64,000 bases of DNA, from positions 992,001-1,056,000 of the forward strand of contig CANNEA010000001.1 of the NCBI GenBank assembly GCA_947503525.1, in the 5' to 3' direction. The stretch comes from an uncultured Carboxylicivirga sp. GTDB lineage: Bacteria; Bacteroidota; Bacteroidia; Bacteroidales; Marinilabiliaceae. Below the pieces are notes generated by a model. It searched no databases, was not told where the DNA came from, and was given only the letters and a program-made list of their open reading frames with translations. Of the stretch, positions 16,187-25,615 are shown in pieces. Made by a program: the position numbers and the translations under genes. The first letter of the stretch is position 1, and the number at the start of each line of letters is the position of its first letter.

Positions 16187-19117
16187 ATGCAAAAAGTATT
16201 GATAAACTTATTCTTACTATCATCCTTTTTATTGCTCAATATTAATGGAGCTAAGGCTGATGGCAAGAAAAAGATGGATTATACCATTTATGACAATTGG
16301 AAATCGATTGATCGAGGATATACAATATCAAATGACGGACAGTTTGTGTCCTATGTGATTAAGCCGCAATATGGTGATTCGTATTTGTATGTGTATAATG
16401 TACATAAGCAGAAGTTAGATTCAGTTCCAAGAGGTAAATCACCGATGTTCTCACCGGAAGGCAATTTTCTGACATATAGAATATCGGCACATGCGGATTC
16501 TATCCGACAGTTAAAATTGAAAAAGGTTAAAAAAGATAAACTTCCAAAAGATTCCCTATTTATTCAAAATCTGAATACAGGCGAGATAAAAAAAATAGCA
16601 AATCTTCATAAATGGAAGGGCGCTAAAGATGGTGGAGATTGGTTAGCTTACATTCTGGACAAGGAAATTAAAAAGAAAGAGGAAAAGAAAGATACGGCTA
16701 TTGTGAAAGGCTCTGAAATGGCTAAAGGCAATAAAGAAGAAAAATCTACTGCCGGTGAAGTGAAGGAAGTAAGTAGCTTGAACGAAGAAGAAGCTGAAAA
16801 GAAAGAAAAGAACGAAGAGAAGAAAAAGGATAAAAAGAAAAAGAAAAGTTTTAAATCAAAGGGTAAACCTTTAGTGTTCTATCGACCATCGACGGGCGAT
16901 AGTTTATATGTTGAAAAGGTAACTCACTATGCCATTGCAGAGTTAGGAACATCCGCATTTGTTGTGCAAAGTGTAGGTGATACTACAGAGGTATCAATGG
17001 TACTGAAGTTCGATCCTGGGACTTTTACTGTGGATACTATTTTTAATGAAATTGGTAAGATTGCAAAAATAAGCAGTGATTATAAAGGAACGCAATGTGC
17101 TTTTTTATTTAACAACGATACTTCAAAGGTAAAGGTGGATCGCTTGTATCATCTGGGAGCGAAAATGAAAGCTCCTGTACAAATTCTCGATACAATACAT
17201 CCTGCTTTATCATCGGAATGGTCAGTATTATCCAAGGGTAGTTTATCATTTTCCAGAGATGGATCTAAGCTATACTTTGGAGCTGGAATTCGCCCAACAG
17301 AGCAACCTAAGGATACATTAACTTCAGACGAAATAGCGCATGTTGATGTATGGAATTGGTTGGATAAGGAGATACAACCCATGCAAAAGAAAAATTTAGC
17401 TAAGGCTAAAGATCCGGCCTATAAGTGTGTGTATCATATTAAAGACAGCAAAGTGGTTGTGCTTGAGTCTGAAAAATTTAAAAATGTAACAGTTCCGGAT
17501 AAAGGCAATCTGAATGTTGGTTTTGCTTTTGTAAGTGATCCATATAAAAGAGCCCAGTCATGGTCGGGGAAATGGTCCAATGATGTATATAAAGTGGATA
17601 TTTCAACAGGCGCAAAGAGCTTATTGAAAGAAAATATCAACGGATCTTCTTCCTTTTCTGAAACAGGCAAATGGTTTGTTTACTACGAATATGCTGATCA
17701 AAGTTTCTATTCCTTAAACGTGACTACTGGTGTTGCTACTAATTTAACAAAAGACCTGACTGTTTCCTTTGTTAACGAAATACATGATACTCCAAGCGAT
17801 CCCAGGGCATATGGAATAGTGGATTTTACGAAAGATGATAAATCAGTATTGGTTTATGATCGCTATGATATCTGGAAGTTGGACTTAATGGGTAAGAAAG
17901 CCCCTGTTTGCCTGACGAAAGGACAGGGACGTGAAACAAATACGGCTTTCAGGTACCTTAAACTGGACAAGGAAGCAAGCAGTATTGATTTAAAAAATGA
18001 ATTGTTATTAAAGTCATTTAATGATCTTAATAAGAAGTCGGGTTATTACAAACTAAATAAATCAGAGCTAAGTAAGATAATTGAAGGCGATTACAGCATT
18101 TATAACCCTTTGAAGGCAAAAGAAGCTGATGTTTATTTATGGCGTAAATCTACCTTTAAAAATTATCCTGAAATTCGACTTAGTGATGCATCATTTAGTA
18201 ATGAAAAGGTAATTTCAAATACTAATCCTCAACAAAAGGATTATGTATGGGGAGATATTCAATTGGTTGATTGGGTAGCCTCAGATGGATTAGTTCATCA
18301 GGGCTTATTGGTAACTCCTGAAAATATGGATCCAACGAAAAAATATCCAATGATCTCCTACTTCTATGAGCGTTATTCCGATAACCTGCATAATTACCGT
18401 TCGCCTGCACCGAGTCGCTCAACTGTAAACTGGAATTTTTATGCATCCAATGGCTATGTCATTTTTATCCCGGATATTTATTATCGCGATGGTGATCCGG
18501 GTTTGTGTGCTTATGAGGCGGTGGTTAGCGGATGTTTAGCCATGTCTGATCAATTTGACTTTATTGATCGTGAGCATATGGGAATTCAAGGCCAGAGCTG
18601 GGGAGGATATCAGGTGGCACATTTGGTGACCCGAACCAATTTATTCAAAGCTGGTATGGCTGGTGCTCCGGTTAGTAATATGACCAGTGCATACGGTGGT
18701 ATTCGATGGGGATCAGGTATGAGTAGAATGTTTCAGTATGAGCATACCCAAAGTCGTATTGGAGGAACTTTGTGGGAAAAGACTAATAAATACATTGAAA
18801 ACTCACCTGTATTTTTTACCCCTCAAGTGGAGACGCCTTTGTTGATGATGCATAACGATAAAGATGGTGCAGTGCCATGGTATCAGGGAATAGAATATTT
18901 TATGGCTTTACGTCGTTTGGATAAACCGGCCTGGTTATTGGTTTATAACGATGAAGATCATAACCTGACGCGAAGGGCGAACTCAAAGGATTTAAGCCGT
19001 AGAATGATGCAGTTTTTTGATCACTATCTGAAAGGAGCTGCAATGCCTGTTTGGATGCATGATGGTATACCTGCGGTCAAGAAGGGTAAAGATCTGGGAT
19101 ATGATTTAGTTGAGTAG
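16187..19117 (+). CDS. S9 family serine peptidase (prolyl oligopeptidase / DPP4-like)
   Basis: A 976-residue exported peptidase that cleaves short peptides, often after proline. The signal peptide is MQKVLIN, a hydrophobic core and GAKAD. A beta-propeller-like region spans about 40-690. The C-terminal alpha/beta hydrolase domain carries the triad Ser804 (GQSWGGY), Asp893 (MHNDKDGAVPW) and His925 (NDEDHNL). Residues from about 160 to 225 are an insertion made almost only of Lys, Glu, Asp and Ser, longer than usual for S9 proteins, and it interrupts a propeller blade region. The gene stands alone on its strand and ends in a strong terminator. The peptide substrate is unknown, and nothing nearby connects it to the glucan locus. 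Confidence 0.88.
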   Translation: MQKVLINLFLLSSFLLLNINGAKADGKKKMDYTIYDNWKSIDRGYTISNDGQFVSYVIKPQYGDSYLYVYNVHKQKLDSVPRGKSPMFSPEGNFLTYRISAHADSIRQLKLKKVKKDKLPKDSLFIQNLNTGEIKKIANLHKWKGAKDGGDWLAYILDKEIKKKEEKKDTAIVKGSEMAKGNKEEKSTAGEVKEVSSLNEEEAEKKEKNEEKKKDKKKKKSFKSKGKPLVFYRPSTGDSLYVEKVTHYAIAELGTSAFVVQSVGDTTEVSMVLKFDPGTFTVDTIFNEIGKIAKISSDYKGTQCAFLFNNDTSKVKVDRLYHLGAKMKAPVQILDTIHPALSSEWSVLSKGSLSFSRDGSKLYFGAGIRPTEQPKDTLTSDEIAHVDVWNWLDKEIQPMQKKNLAKAKDPAYKCVYHIKDSKVVVLESEKFKNVTVPDKGNLNVGFAFVSDPYKRAQSWSGKWSNDVYKVDISTGAKSLLKENINGSSSFSETGKWFVYYEYADQSFYSLNVTTGVATNLTKDLTVSFVNEIHDTPSDPRAYGIVDFTKDDKSVLVYDRYDIWKLDLMGKKAPVCLTKGQGRETNTAFRYLKLDKEASSIDLKNELLLKSFNDLNKKSGYYKLNKSELSKIIEGDYSIYNPLKAKEADVYLWRKSTFKNYPEIRLSDASFSNEKVISNTNPQQKDYVWGDIQLVDWVASDGLVHQGLLVTPENMDPTKKYPMISYFYERYSDNLHNYRSPAPSRSTVNWNFYASNGYVIFIPDIYYRDGDPGLCAYEAVVSGCLAMSDQFDFIDREHMGIQGQSWGGYQVAHLVTRTNLFKAGMAGAPVSNMTSAYGGIRWGSGMSRMFQYEHTQSRIGGTLWEKTNKYIENSPVFFTPQVETPLLMMHNDKDGAVPWYQGIEYFMALRRLDKPAWLLVYNDEDHNLTRRANSKDLSRRMMQFFDHYLKGAAMPVWMHDGIPAVKKGKDLGYDLVE

Positions 19118-19138
19118 AAGCTTGTTAATATATAATAT

Positions 19139-19168
19139 AAAACGCTGCCTAAGGGCAGCGTTTTTTTT
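19139..19168 (+). terminator. Intrinsic terminator of S9 peptidase gene
   Basis: CGCTGCC (19143-19149) pairs with GGCAGCG (19154-19160) around a TAAG loop. Flanking AAAA and a run of eight T complete the structure. Confidence 0.9.
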
Positions 19169-19233
19169 GTGAAATTATTAATATCGAAATAAATATTTTA
19201 TGTTAGTTTTAGGGTTCTAAACCTCAACTAAAA

Positions 19234-20307
19234 ATGAAGAAGAATATAATTCTGGTATTATTGACATTCTGTTTTATTACTGTTTATTCACAAGATTATT
19301 TACTTGGTAAGATAATTACGGTTGATCAAGATACGATTAAGGCTGTCTTAAAAAAGGATTGGAATAATTCTGCCTTTAACAATATTTCATATCAGAGGGA
19401 GCCTTCTTCACAAGAGACTTTAGAACTAAAAAAAGAGAATATCTTATTGTTATATTTTGATGCCCTTGATTTGACTTTTGAAGGACTTGAAGTAGATAAT
19501 GAGTCCGTCATTGTGAAAAGGCTGGTAGAAGGTCGATTAAGTTTATATGAAATTGAAGATAAGTGGGATGATTGTCAATTCCTGGTTAAAGATAGTTTGT
19601 CAGTTTATAAATTAAGGCTTGTAACTAAGGTAGAGGATGGAGTGAAGCGAGAATATAAAAAGTATATTAATATGCTGACTTTTTTAATGCAGGATTGTTC
19701 TGATGCCACATCCCGGCAAATCTCCAAGACTGCATACTCCGCAATGGATCTCTCAGGTTTAATAATGGCCTATAACAGTTGTTTTCAAAATAACAATAAA
19801 GGGTTAGTTGATAATTTAAATAGTATTGAAGAAGATAGATTCAATGCTTCAAATGGTAAATTAATATTAGGCTTTGGAGGAGATGTAGTTGGCGCTGGAA
19901 ATTATAGTTTTGGATTAGGAACTGATCTAGGGTATTTCTTTGGTAAGCCTAATTCAATATTTAAATTTGGCTTTAATTCAGGTTTGTTGTTTTATAGCGG
20001 AAAGTCACAAACTTTTTCAGCTTCAGGAAGCGGTTTTGGGTTTAGTTCAGAATTCACAACAAAGGATTTATTTATTGTTCCGATATCAGGAGTTCTACGA
20101 TTAAATATTGCAAATGTAGCTGAAATAGGATCTGACATTGGTACGGCTCTTATTTTTAATGGAGGTAATGGCTCGGGATGGTACTTTAAACCCCATTTAA
20201 ATATTAAGTTATCAAGAAAAGCTATGATTCAAATTCTTTACAGAAATGTAGATTTGGGCAGAGATAATTTAGAAACATTGGGGGCCGGAATTCACTTTAT
20301 ACTTTAA
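19234..20307 (+). CDS. Exported protein of unknown function, possible outer-membrane barrel
   Basis: I do not recognise a family. The 357-residue product has a clear signal peptide (MKKNIIL, hydrophobic core, VYSQD). The first ~190 residues are mixed polar sequence. From about residue 205 the chain alternates short hydrophobic and Gly/Ser/Phe-rich strands (GFGGDVVGAGNYSFGLG, SGLLFYSGKS, GAGIHFIL), with an aromatic or hydrophobic C-terminus ending in Leu. That pattern fits a small outer-membrane beta-barrel, which is inference. It lies between two terminators and is therefore probably monocistronic. Confidence 0.55.
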   Translation: MKKNIILVLLTFCFITVYSQDYLLGKIITVDQDTIKAVLKKDWNNSAFNNISYQREPSSQETLELKKENILLLYFDALDLTFEGLEVDNESVIVKRLVEGRLSLYEIEDKWDDCQFLVKDSLSVYKLRLVTKVEDGVKREYKKYINMLTFLMQDCSDATSRQISKTAYSAMDLSGLIMAYNSCFQNNNKGLVDNLNSIEEDRFNASNGKLILGFGGDVVGAGNYSFGLGTDLGYFFGKPNSIFKFGFNSGLLFYSGKSQTFSASGSGFGFSSEFTTKDLFIVPISGVLRLNIANVAEIGSDIGTALIFNGGNGSGWYFKPHLNIKLSRKAMIQILYRNVDLGRDNLETLGAGIHFIL

Positions 20308-20344
20308 TTTCATTAAACTCCTTCTTTAGCAATTGTTATGCTGC

Positions 20345-20382
20345 AAAAAAAAACGCCACTCAATTCGAATGGCGTTTTTTTT
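20345..20382. terminator. Bidirectional terminator between convergent genes
   Basis: AAACGCCA (20351-20358) pairs with TGGCGTTT (20370-20377). The A-run before and the T-run after make it work for the plus-strand exported-protein gene and for the minus-strand DUF418 gene. Confidence 0.88.
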
Positions 20383-20397
20383 GATCTTCTGTTATTA

Positions 20398-21618
20398 TTA
20401 GTTTTTCTTCTTCCGGATTGGAAACCACTTGCCATAGGTGGCGCAGCGCCACAACCATTCAATTGGACCAAAACTAAAGTATCGAAACCAAACCACCGCA
20501 AAAACAAACTGGAAAACCAGAATTAAGGCTGCAATCTGGAAGGTTTCCTGTAAGGTTAATTCTCCAAAGTAGCCCAAAGCAAAGAAAGGATAGAAAACAA
20601 ATATGCCCATGAAGGTATGCCCAAGGTATGAGGACATGGACTGTTGTCCATAGTTTTTCAATAAGGTAAAAAGAAAGAACTTAGGAAACTTGTCAACCAA
20701 TAAGGCCAATAAACCTACATAGGATAAACCAAGGGTAACTTGACCTATTTCGTGCGTTAGTTTATATAATACATTACCCCAGTCCTTTGAAAAAGAGGCA
20801 ACACTACCGCTCATTGTAGCTGCAAGGCCTGTAAAGCCAAGTCCTAATATTAGCAAAGGAATCAAATATTTCAGTTTTTTACTTCCATCAGTTATAAAGC
20901 CTATTTTGTGCAAATAGAAACCCATCATAAATAAGCCCAATACCTTGAAGGGTCTGCCGGAAGGAATAAAATCATACCAACGCCATATCAGGTTATGCAG
21001 GTTTGTTTTGAATACATCAATGTACTGTGTACTCCTAAAACCTTCAACAATTAAATCAGGAGCCATATCCGGATATACTTTAAGTGCTGTGGCAGCCGGT
21101 TTAACAATGTCTTGAGCAAAAGTATACATGTAAATAATATCTAATAAAAGCGGGAAGGTGAATAGGATAATTGATAATCTCAATATATTCTTGGTCTCGA
21201 GCTTACGCATGCTCCATAGCAGCACTCCCATCAAGGCATAAAGGGTTAAAATATCACCTGACCAACAAAGTGCATGAACTACGCCAATTGCAAATAAAAT
21301 ACCCAAACGCTTTAAATATGTACGGTCAAAACCATCCTTATCCCCATTTCTTGAATACTGTATGTAAAAGCCTATGCCAAACAAGAGAGAGAAGATGGTG
21401 TAAAACTTGGTATCTACAAAGAACTTGAGTAGGTTATATAAGGTGGTGTCAGTTTCGATATTACCTAAGGCCTTAATTGATTCAAATGGTAAAAACTTTA
21501 GGCCACTCCAACTTAATATGTTGGCATAGATGATTCCTACAAGTGCAAATCCGCGAAGAACATCAAGAAAAATAATGCGATTTTTAGCCAGAGTAGGCTT
21601 CATTTCTTTCTGATTCAT
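20398..21618 (-). CDS. DUF418 family membrane protein (YeiB-like)
   Basis: A 406-residue multi-pass inner-membrane protein. The N-terminal signature RIIFLDVLRGFALVGIIYAN and the C-terminal GPIEWLWRCATYGKW are hallmarks of the DUF418/YeiB family, related to acyltransferase-3-type membrane proteins. About ten hydrophobic segments can be counted. The molecular function of the family is not established; some members are thought to modify or transport exported compounds. It is convergent with the exported-protein gene and shares its terminator. A Met six residues in is an alternative start. Confidence 0.85.
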   Translation of the reverse strand: MNQKEMKPTLAKNRIIFLDVLRGFALVGIIYANILSWSGLKFLPFESIKALGNIETDTTLYNLLKFFVDTKFYTIFSLLFGIGFYIQYSRNGDKDGFDRTYLKRLGILFAIGVVHALCWSGDILTLYALMGVLLWSMRKLETKNILRLSIILFTFPLLLDIIYMYTFAQDIVKPAATALKVYPDMAPDLIVEGFRSTQYIDVFKTNLHNLIWRWYDFIPSGRPFKVLGLFMMGFYLHKIGFITDGSKKLKYLIPLLILGLGFTGLAATMSGSVASFSKDWGNVLYKLTHEIGQVTLGLSYVGLLALLVDKFPKFFLFTLLKNYGQQSMSSYLGHTFMGIFVFYPFFALGYFGELTLQETFQIAALILVFQFVFAVVWFRYFSFGPIEWLWRCATYGKWFPIRKKKN

Positions 21619-21811
21619 TTTTGTTAGGTTATGTCCGTATTAGAAATTAAGGCATTAAGATAATAAAATTACTCTATGAATTTTACCCTATGGCTTAATC
21701 AAAAATAATAATGCATCCGATATTTCGTGTTATTTATTCGTGAAATTCATTCTGCAATATTTGAGATTTGAATTCATTCATTTACCTTTCAGCAAATTAA
21801 ATAATAAGAGT

Positions 21812-23164
21812 ATGAAAGGCATTTCAAAAGTTATATTTATTGCTATCTTCTTAATCTCAACAATTGCAACAGCTCAATCGGATCTTTTGCAATCAGGACC
21901 AATGGTTGGGTATTCTACCATGAAAGAAGTATTACTTTGGGCTCAAACCACCAAGCCGGCTAAGGTTCATTTTGTATATTGGGATGTTGAGGTTCCTAAT
22001 ACAAAGTTAAAAACAGCTCAACTTACAACTCAAAAAGAAAATGCTTATGTAGCCAGGCTTATTGCTGATGTGCTTGAGCCGGGTAAACAATACAATTACG
22101 AACTGTATATTAATAATAAGAAGGTTCAACGTCCATATGAATTGAAATTTGAAACTCAGGCCTTATGGCAATGGCGAACAGATGCTCCTGATTTTTCGTT
22201 TGCCACCGGAAGCTGCGCTTATATTAGTGAAGAGAAATATGATCGACCGGGGCAACCGTATGGAGGGGATTATCAAATTTTTGAGGATATTTATAAAAAG
22301 AAACCTCAATTTTTCCTTTGGTTAGGCGATAATGTGTATTTGCGTGAAGCGGACTGGCATAGTGTAAGTGGGATTAATTATAGATATACACATACCCGAT
22401 CAAATCCTGAGATGCAAGCCATGTTGGGTTCAATGCACCACTATGCTATTTGGGACGATCATGATTATGGACCTAATGATTCGGATAGAAGTTATCATCT
22501 AAAGAAAGAAACATTAAAAACGTTTAAGAATTTCTTTGGCAATCCTAATTATATATTTGATGAAGGAACAAGCGGATTTTTTCAATGGGCCGATTGTGAT
22601 TTTTTTCTATTGGATAACCGCTATTGGAGAACTCCTAACAATCGTTCGGATATTGATGAGCATGATGTTTTAGGACAAGAACAAATAGAATGGATGCTTG
22701 ATGCTTTGGCAAATAGCCATGCTCCTTTCAAATTTATAATAATGGGTGGTCAATTCATTAATCCGATGAAGCGATTTGAAAAACACGAGAATGTTGCACC
22801 TAAAGAACGCTATGAAATAATAAATGCCATTGAGAAACTTCAAATAGAAGGTGTGGTATTTATAACGGGAGATGTACATCATACTGAGTTATCAAAGCTT
22901 GATCGTGATGGATCCTACCCTTTATATGATTTAACGGTATCTCCATTAACTTCTGGAGTTGCAGGATATGATGCAGAAGAAAATCCAACGCAGGTGGACG
23001 GAACTCTGGTTAAAGAACGTAGCTATGCCAAAATAAATGTTACAGGACCAAGAAAAGATCGTTCATTAACCATTAAGGTGTACAATAGTAATGGGGAAGA
23101 GAAGTGGGAGTATATCATTAATGAAAATGCGCTTAAATTCAAGACTGAAAAGAAGGGGCATTAA
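21812..23164 (+). CDS. PhoD-like alkaline phosphatase / metallophosphodiesterase
   Basis: A 450-residue exported metallophosphatase. ATG 21812 starts a signal peptide (MKGISKVIF, hydrophobic core, ATAQS); the in-frame GTG at 21740 would place 24 extra residues before it. An N-terminal PhoD-type beta domain (about 25-130) precedes the catalytic domain. Metal-binding and catalytic motifs are GSCAYI, FLWLGDNVYL, IWDDHDYGPND and FITGDVHHTEL, in family order. PhoD-like enzymes hydrolyse phosphomono- and diesters with metal cofactors. No phosphate transporter lies nearby, so a dedicated phosphate-starvation role is not supported by context. The rhodanese gene follows 111 bp downstream. Confidence 0.88.
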   Translation: MKGISKVIFIAIFLISTIATAQSDLLQSGPMVGYSTMKEVLLWAQTTKPAKVHFVYWDVEVPNTKLKTAQLTTQKENAYVARLIADVLEPGKQYNYELYINNKKVQRPYELKFETQALWQWRTDAPDFSFATGSCAYISEEKYDRPGQPYGGDYQIFEDIYKKKPQFFLWLGDNVYLREADWHSVSGINYRYTHTRSNPEMQAMLGSMHHYAIWDDHDYGPNDSDRSYHLKKETLKTFKNFFGNPNYIFDEGTSGFFQWADCDFFLLDNRYWRTPNNRSDIDEHDVLGQEQIEWMLDALANSHAPFKFIIMGGQFINPMKRFEKHENVAPKERYEIINAIEKLQIEGVVFITGDVHHTELSKLDRDGSYPLYDLTVSPLTSGVAGYDAEENPTQVDGTLVKERSYAKINVTGPRKDRSLTIKVYNSNGEEKWEYIINENALKFKTEKKGH

Positions 23165-23275
23165 TGAATGATGCCTTGCTTTTGATCTTCATTTATTTAT
23201 AGGCTTAATTTTCTTCCGGGATTTTGAACTATTGAATATGTTAAGTGTTTTGGACTTAAACCAAACATTGAAACT

Positions 23276-23668
23276 ATGAAAGATCAAATTCAATATTACG
23301 AAGATAAGTTGGCGTATGAGATGGACTCGGCGGATTTATTTAGCAGTTTAAATCAAGGTGAGAATGTTGTGGTTGTAGATACCCGTAGCAAAGAGGTTTA
23401 TGAGAAAGAACATATTCCTGATTCCATCTCTTTTCCTCATCGCGATATGAATAATGAAACGGTTAAAGTGTTAGATAAAACTAAAGTATATGTTTGTTAT
23501 TGCGATGGAATAGGATGCAACGGGTCGACTAAAGGAGCCTTGAATTTGGTGAAATTAGGTTTTCAGGTTAAAGAACTAATCGGAGGATTGGATTGGTGGA
23601 AAAGAGATGGTTATGCAACGGATGGAAAGAAATCGGTTTCAGATTCATCCATTAGCTGTGGTTGTTAA
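23276..23668 (+). CDS. Rhodanese-like domain protein
   Basis: A 130-residue single-domain cytoplasmic sulfurtransferase-like protein. The N-terminal helix region is followed by VVVDTRSKEVYEKEHIPDSISFPHRDM, split here only by function: the DTR and EHI-P-S motifs are the rhodanese core. The active-site loop is VCYCDGIGCNGS, with two candidate nucleophilic Cys residues. The C-terminal GGLDWWKRDGY is typical. A Cys-x-Cys end (SCGC) is unusual and could bind metal or act in sulfur relay (inference). It ends 7 bp from the convergent EgtD-like gene. Confidence 0.82.
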   Translation: MKDQIQYYEDKLAYEMDSADLFSSLNQGENVVVVDTRSKEVYEKEHIPDSISFPHRDMNNETVKVLDKTKVYVCYCDGIGCNGSTKGALNLVKLGFQVKELIGGLDWWKRDGYATDGKKSVSDSSISCGC

Positions 23669-23675
23669 ACTCCTA

Positions 23676-24707
23676 TTATTTCACCAATTGAACTAAGGCA
23701 AACCATTTATTTTTGTCATAGAATATATCTTTCACCGATAATTGGCTGTTATAAGCCAATTCCTTTATTTTATTTTCAGTGTATTTATATGAGTTTTCGG
23801 TATGAATAGTTTCACCGGCATTCATTCGTATAACTTGTCCAGATAAATTTGATTTAACTGCGATATCATTTTTAGCAACAAGGTGCATTTCAATTCTTTC
23901 ATGCTCTTGGTTGAAAAAAGCTCGATGTTTAAAGTTGATTAATGAAAAATCAGATTCAATGGTTTTATTAACAACATTCAGGATGTTTTTATTAAAGGCT
24001 TCCGTAATACGCTGACTGTCGTTATAAGCAGCTTCAATGGTAGGTATGTCTTTTACAATATCAACTCCCATTATTAACTGATCACCAGTTTTCATTTTAT
24101 CAGCTATTTGACTTAATAAATTTTGGGCTTGCTTGGGAGTGAAATTACCAATGGTACTTCCAAAAAAACAGATCACCCTGGGTTGACCATTTGGAAGGCT
24201 ATCCAAATGTTGCGTAAAATCAGCAACAAGCCCTTCTATTTTTAAGTTGGGATAACGTTTGTTTAAAAGTTGGGTTGCACCATTAACCGCCGATGCACTA
24301 AAGTCAACCGGCCGGTAGATCAATGATTTCAAGTTAAGTAAAGGAATTGCATCCAGAACCAAAGATATTTTAGAACAGTCTCCACTTCCCAATTCTACCA
24401 AGTCAATTTTTTGGAGGGGAGCAAAAAGCTTTGAACCCACTTCTTTAAGAATGCTTTTTTCCGTCTTGGTAGGATAATATTCCGGTAATTTTGTTATCCA
24501 TTCAAATAATTCCGAACCTCTACGATCGTAAAAAAACTTACTTGAAATGTATTTCTGTTTAGCACTAAGTCCACGTAAAATCTCATTTTGCAAGGTTTCA
24601 GATGATATCTTACGCAATTCGTTTTTTATTGATATTTTCTGAGCTAATGAGCTGGTCGATTTTTCAATGTGCCTCTTAGTAATAGGGGTATAGGTGGGTT
24701 TGTCCAT
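23676..24707 (-). CDS. egtD: EgtD-like L-histidine N-alpha-methyltransferase
   Basis: A 343-residue SAM-dependent methyltransferase of the EgtD family, which trimethylates histidine to hercynine in ergothioneine synthesis. ATG 24707 is preferred over an upstream TTG at 24722. Family motifs seen are YDRRGSELFEWIT, LPEYYPTKTE, the SAM-binding LVELGSGDCSK, CFFGSTIGNF, and HERIEMHLV near the C-terminus where the histidine-binding Glu of EgtD lies. No EgtB or EgtE partner is in the window. The product could be complete for hercynine alone or pair with enzymes elsewhere. It converges on the rhodanese gene, which may be coincidental. Confidence 0.82.
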   Translation of the reverse strand: MDKPTYTPITKRHIEKSTSSLAQKISIKNELRKISSETLQNEILRGLSAKQKYISSKFFYDRRGSELFEWITKLPEYYPTKTEKSILKEVGSKLFAPLQKIDLVELGSGDCSKISLVLDAIPLLNLKSLIYRPVDFSASAVNGATQLLNKRYPNLKIEGLVADFTQHLDSLPNGQPRVICFFGSTIGNFTPKQAQNLLSQIADKMKTGDQLIMGVDIVKDIPTIEAAYNDSQRITEAFNKNILNVVNKTIESDFSLINFKHRAFFNQEHERIEMHLVAKNDIAVKSNLSGQVIRMNAGETIHTENSYKYTENKIKELAYNSQLSVKDIFYDKNKWFALVQLVK

Positions 24708-24856
24708 AAAAGCAATATACAAAAAAAGAGATTAATCTATTTTATAACAATGTTGAACTTCCAATAATTGTTCATTAAGCCATTGAATGTATACTACAAA
24801 TACTCACCAATACCAATTATGACGACAGAGTAAAAGCTGTTAGCAAATAGTGTAAT

Positions 24857-25594
24857 CTATTTTACCAGTATGCGTTCGTGCTTTGGGTTGGATTTATCCA
24901 ATACCGAGACTTTTATGATTTTATCGGGAAAGAGAGTTTGTAATTCAGTTTTAATCGCCATAGGAGGTTTGGCATCCAAAGAATAATTGTTGAGGTAGTA
25001 ATAGATTTGATATACTATTAGTGAATCTTTTGAATGTCTGATTATCGAGGATTCAACTAAACTGCCCTGATTGAACTTAACTTTATCCAATATGTCCCCA
25101 ATACTTTCGGTGTAGGGAACAGTTCCAGTTGCAGAATATTTAAATTCATTTCCATCCCTTGAAGTATAAGTATTGGATTTCGGACCATAATAATCCTCAA
25201 ATGCGTTAATGTGCATATGGTATTTAGTTTCAAATCCATCTTCAGGATCGTAATTGCTGTGTTTCGACAAGTCACGGCGAACTTCCGATATTCGATGTTT
25301 TTGAGGATAGAAGCGAAGGAGCTTAATGACCAGTGAATCGCCAAGTTCTAACTCGTTAAGCACAACTTCATCCTTTTTGTCAAAGTAAATATTGCCTTCA
25401 TATTCGTATGAATATTTAAGGGTCTTTATTTCGTACCTTCCACCTTTGAAAACACTTTCTCCATATATTTTACCATAAACCTGAGCGTTTAAAACAAGTA
25501 CATAGTGATACACTAAAAATATTGATATAACAGCAAGTACTAAAGCGCTCATGGCAATAGTCCGAATAATAAAACTGCGGTTTTGATTTTTCAC
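24857..25594 (-). CDS. Membrane-anchored protein of unknown function
   Basis: I do not recognise this 245-residue protein. It has one N-terminal transmembrane segment (after MKNQNRSFIIRT, about residues 12-33). The rest is a soluble extracytoplasmic part rich in beta-type alternation. The segment VYGKIYGESVFKGGRYEIKT resembles a DUF3592-like or OB-type strand pattern, but this is too weak to call. It starts 21 bp after the Cys-cluster gene's stop on the same strand, so the two may share a transcript. Confidence 0.5.
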   Translation of the reverse strand: MKNQNRSFIIRTIAMSALVLAVISIFLVYHYVLVLNAQVYGKIYGESVFKGGRYEIKTLKYSYEYEGNIYFDKKDEVVLNELELGDSLVIKLLRFYPQKHRISEVRRDLSKHSNYDPEDGFETKYHMHINAFEDYYGPKSNTYTSRDGNEFKYSATGTVPYTESIGDILDKVKFNQGSLVESSIIRHSKDSLIVYQIYYYLNNYSLDAKPPMAIKTELQTLFPDKIIKVSVLDKSNPKHERILVK

Positions 25595-25615
25595 TAAAGA
25601 GAAGTTTGATTAGGT

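Noticed and set aside
20438-20452. GTGGCGC-A-GCGCCAC palindrome
   Set aside because: It lies within the conserved coding segment of the DUF418 gene and is probably due to codon choice.
23155-23177. Short GGCAT/ATGCC hairpin after the PhoD-like gene
   Set aside because: Only five perfect base pairs with no clear T-tract.
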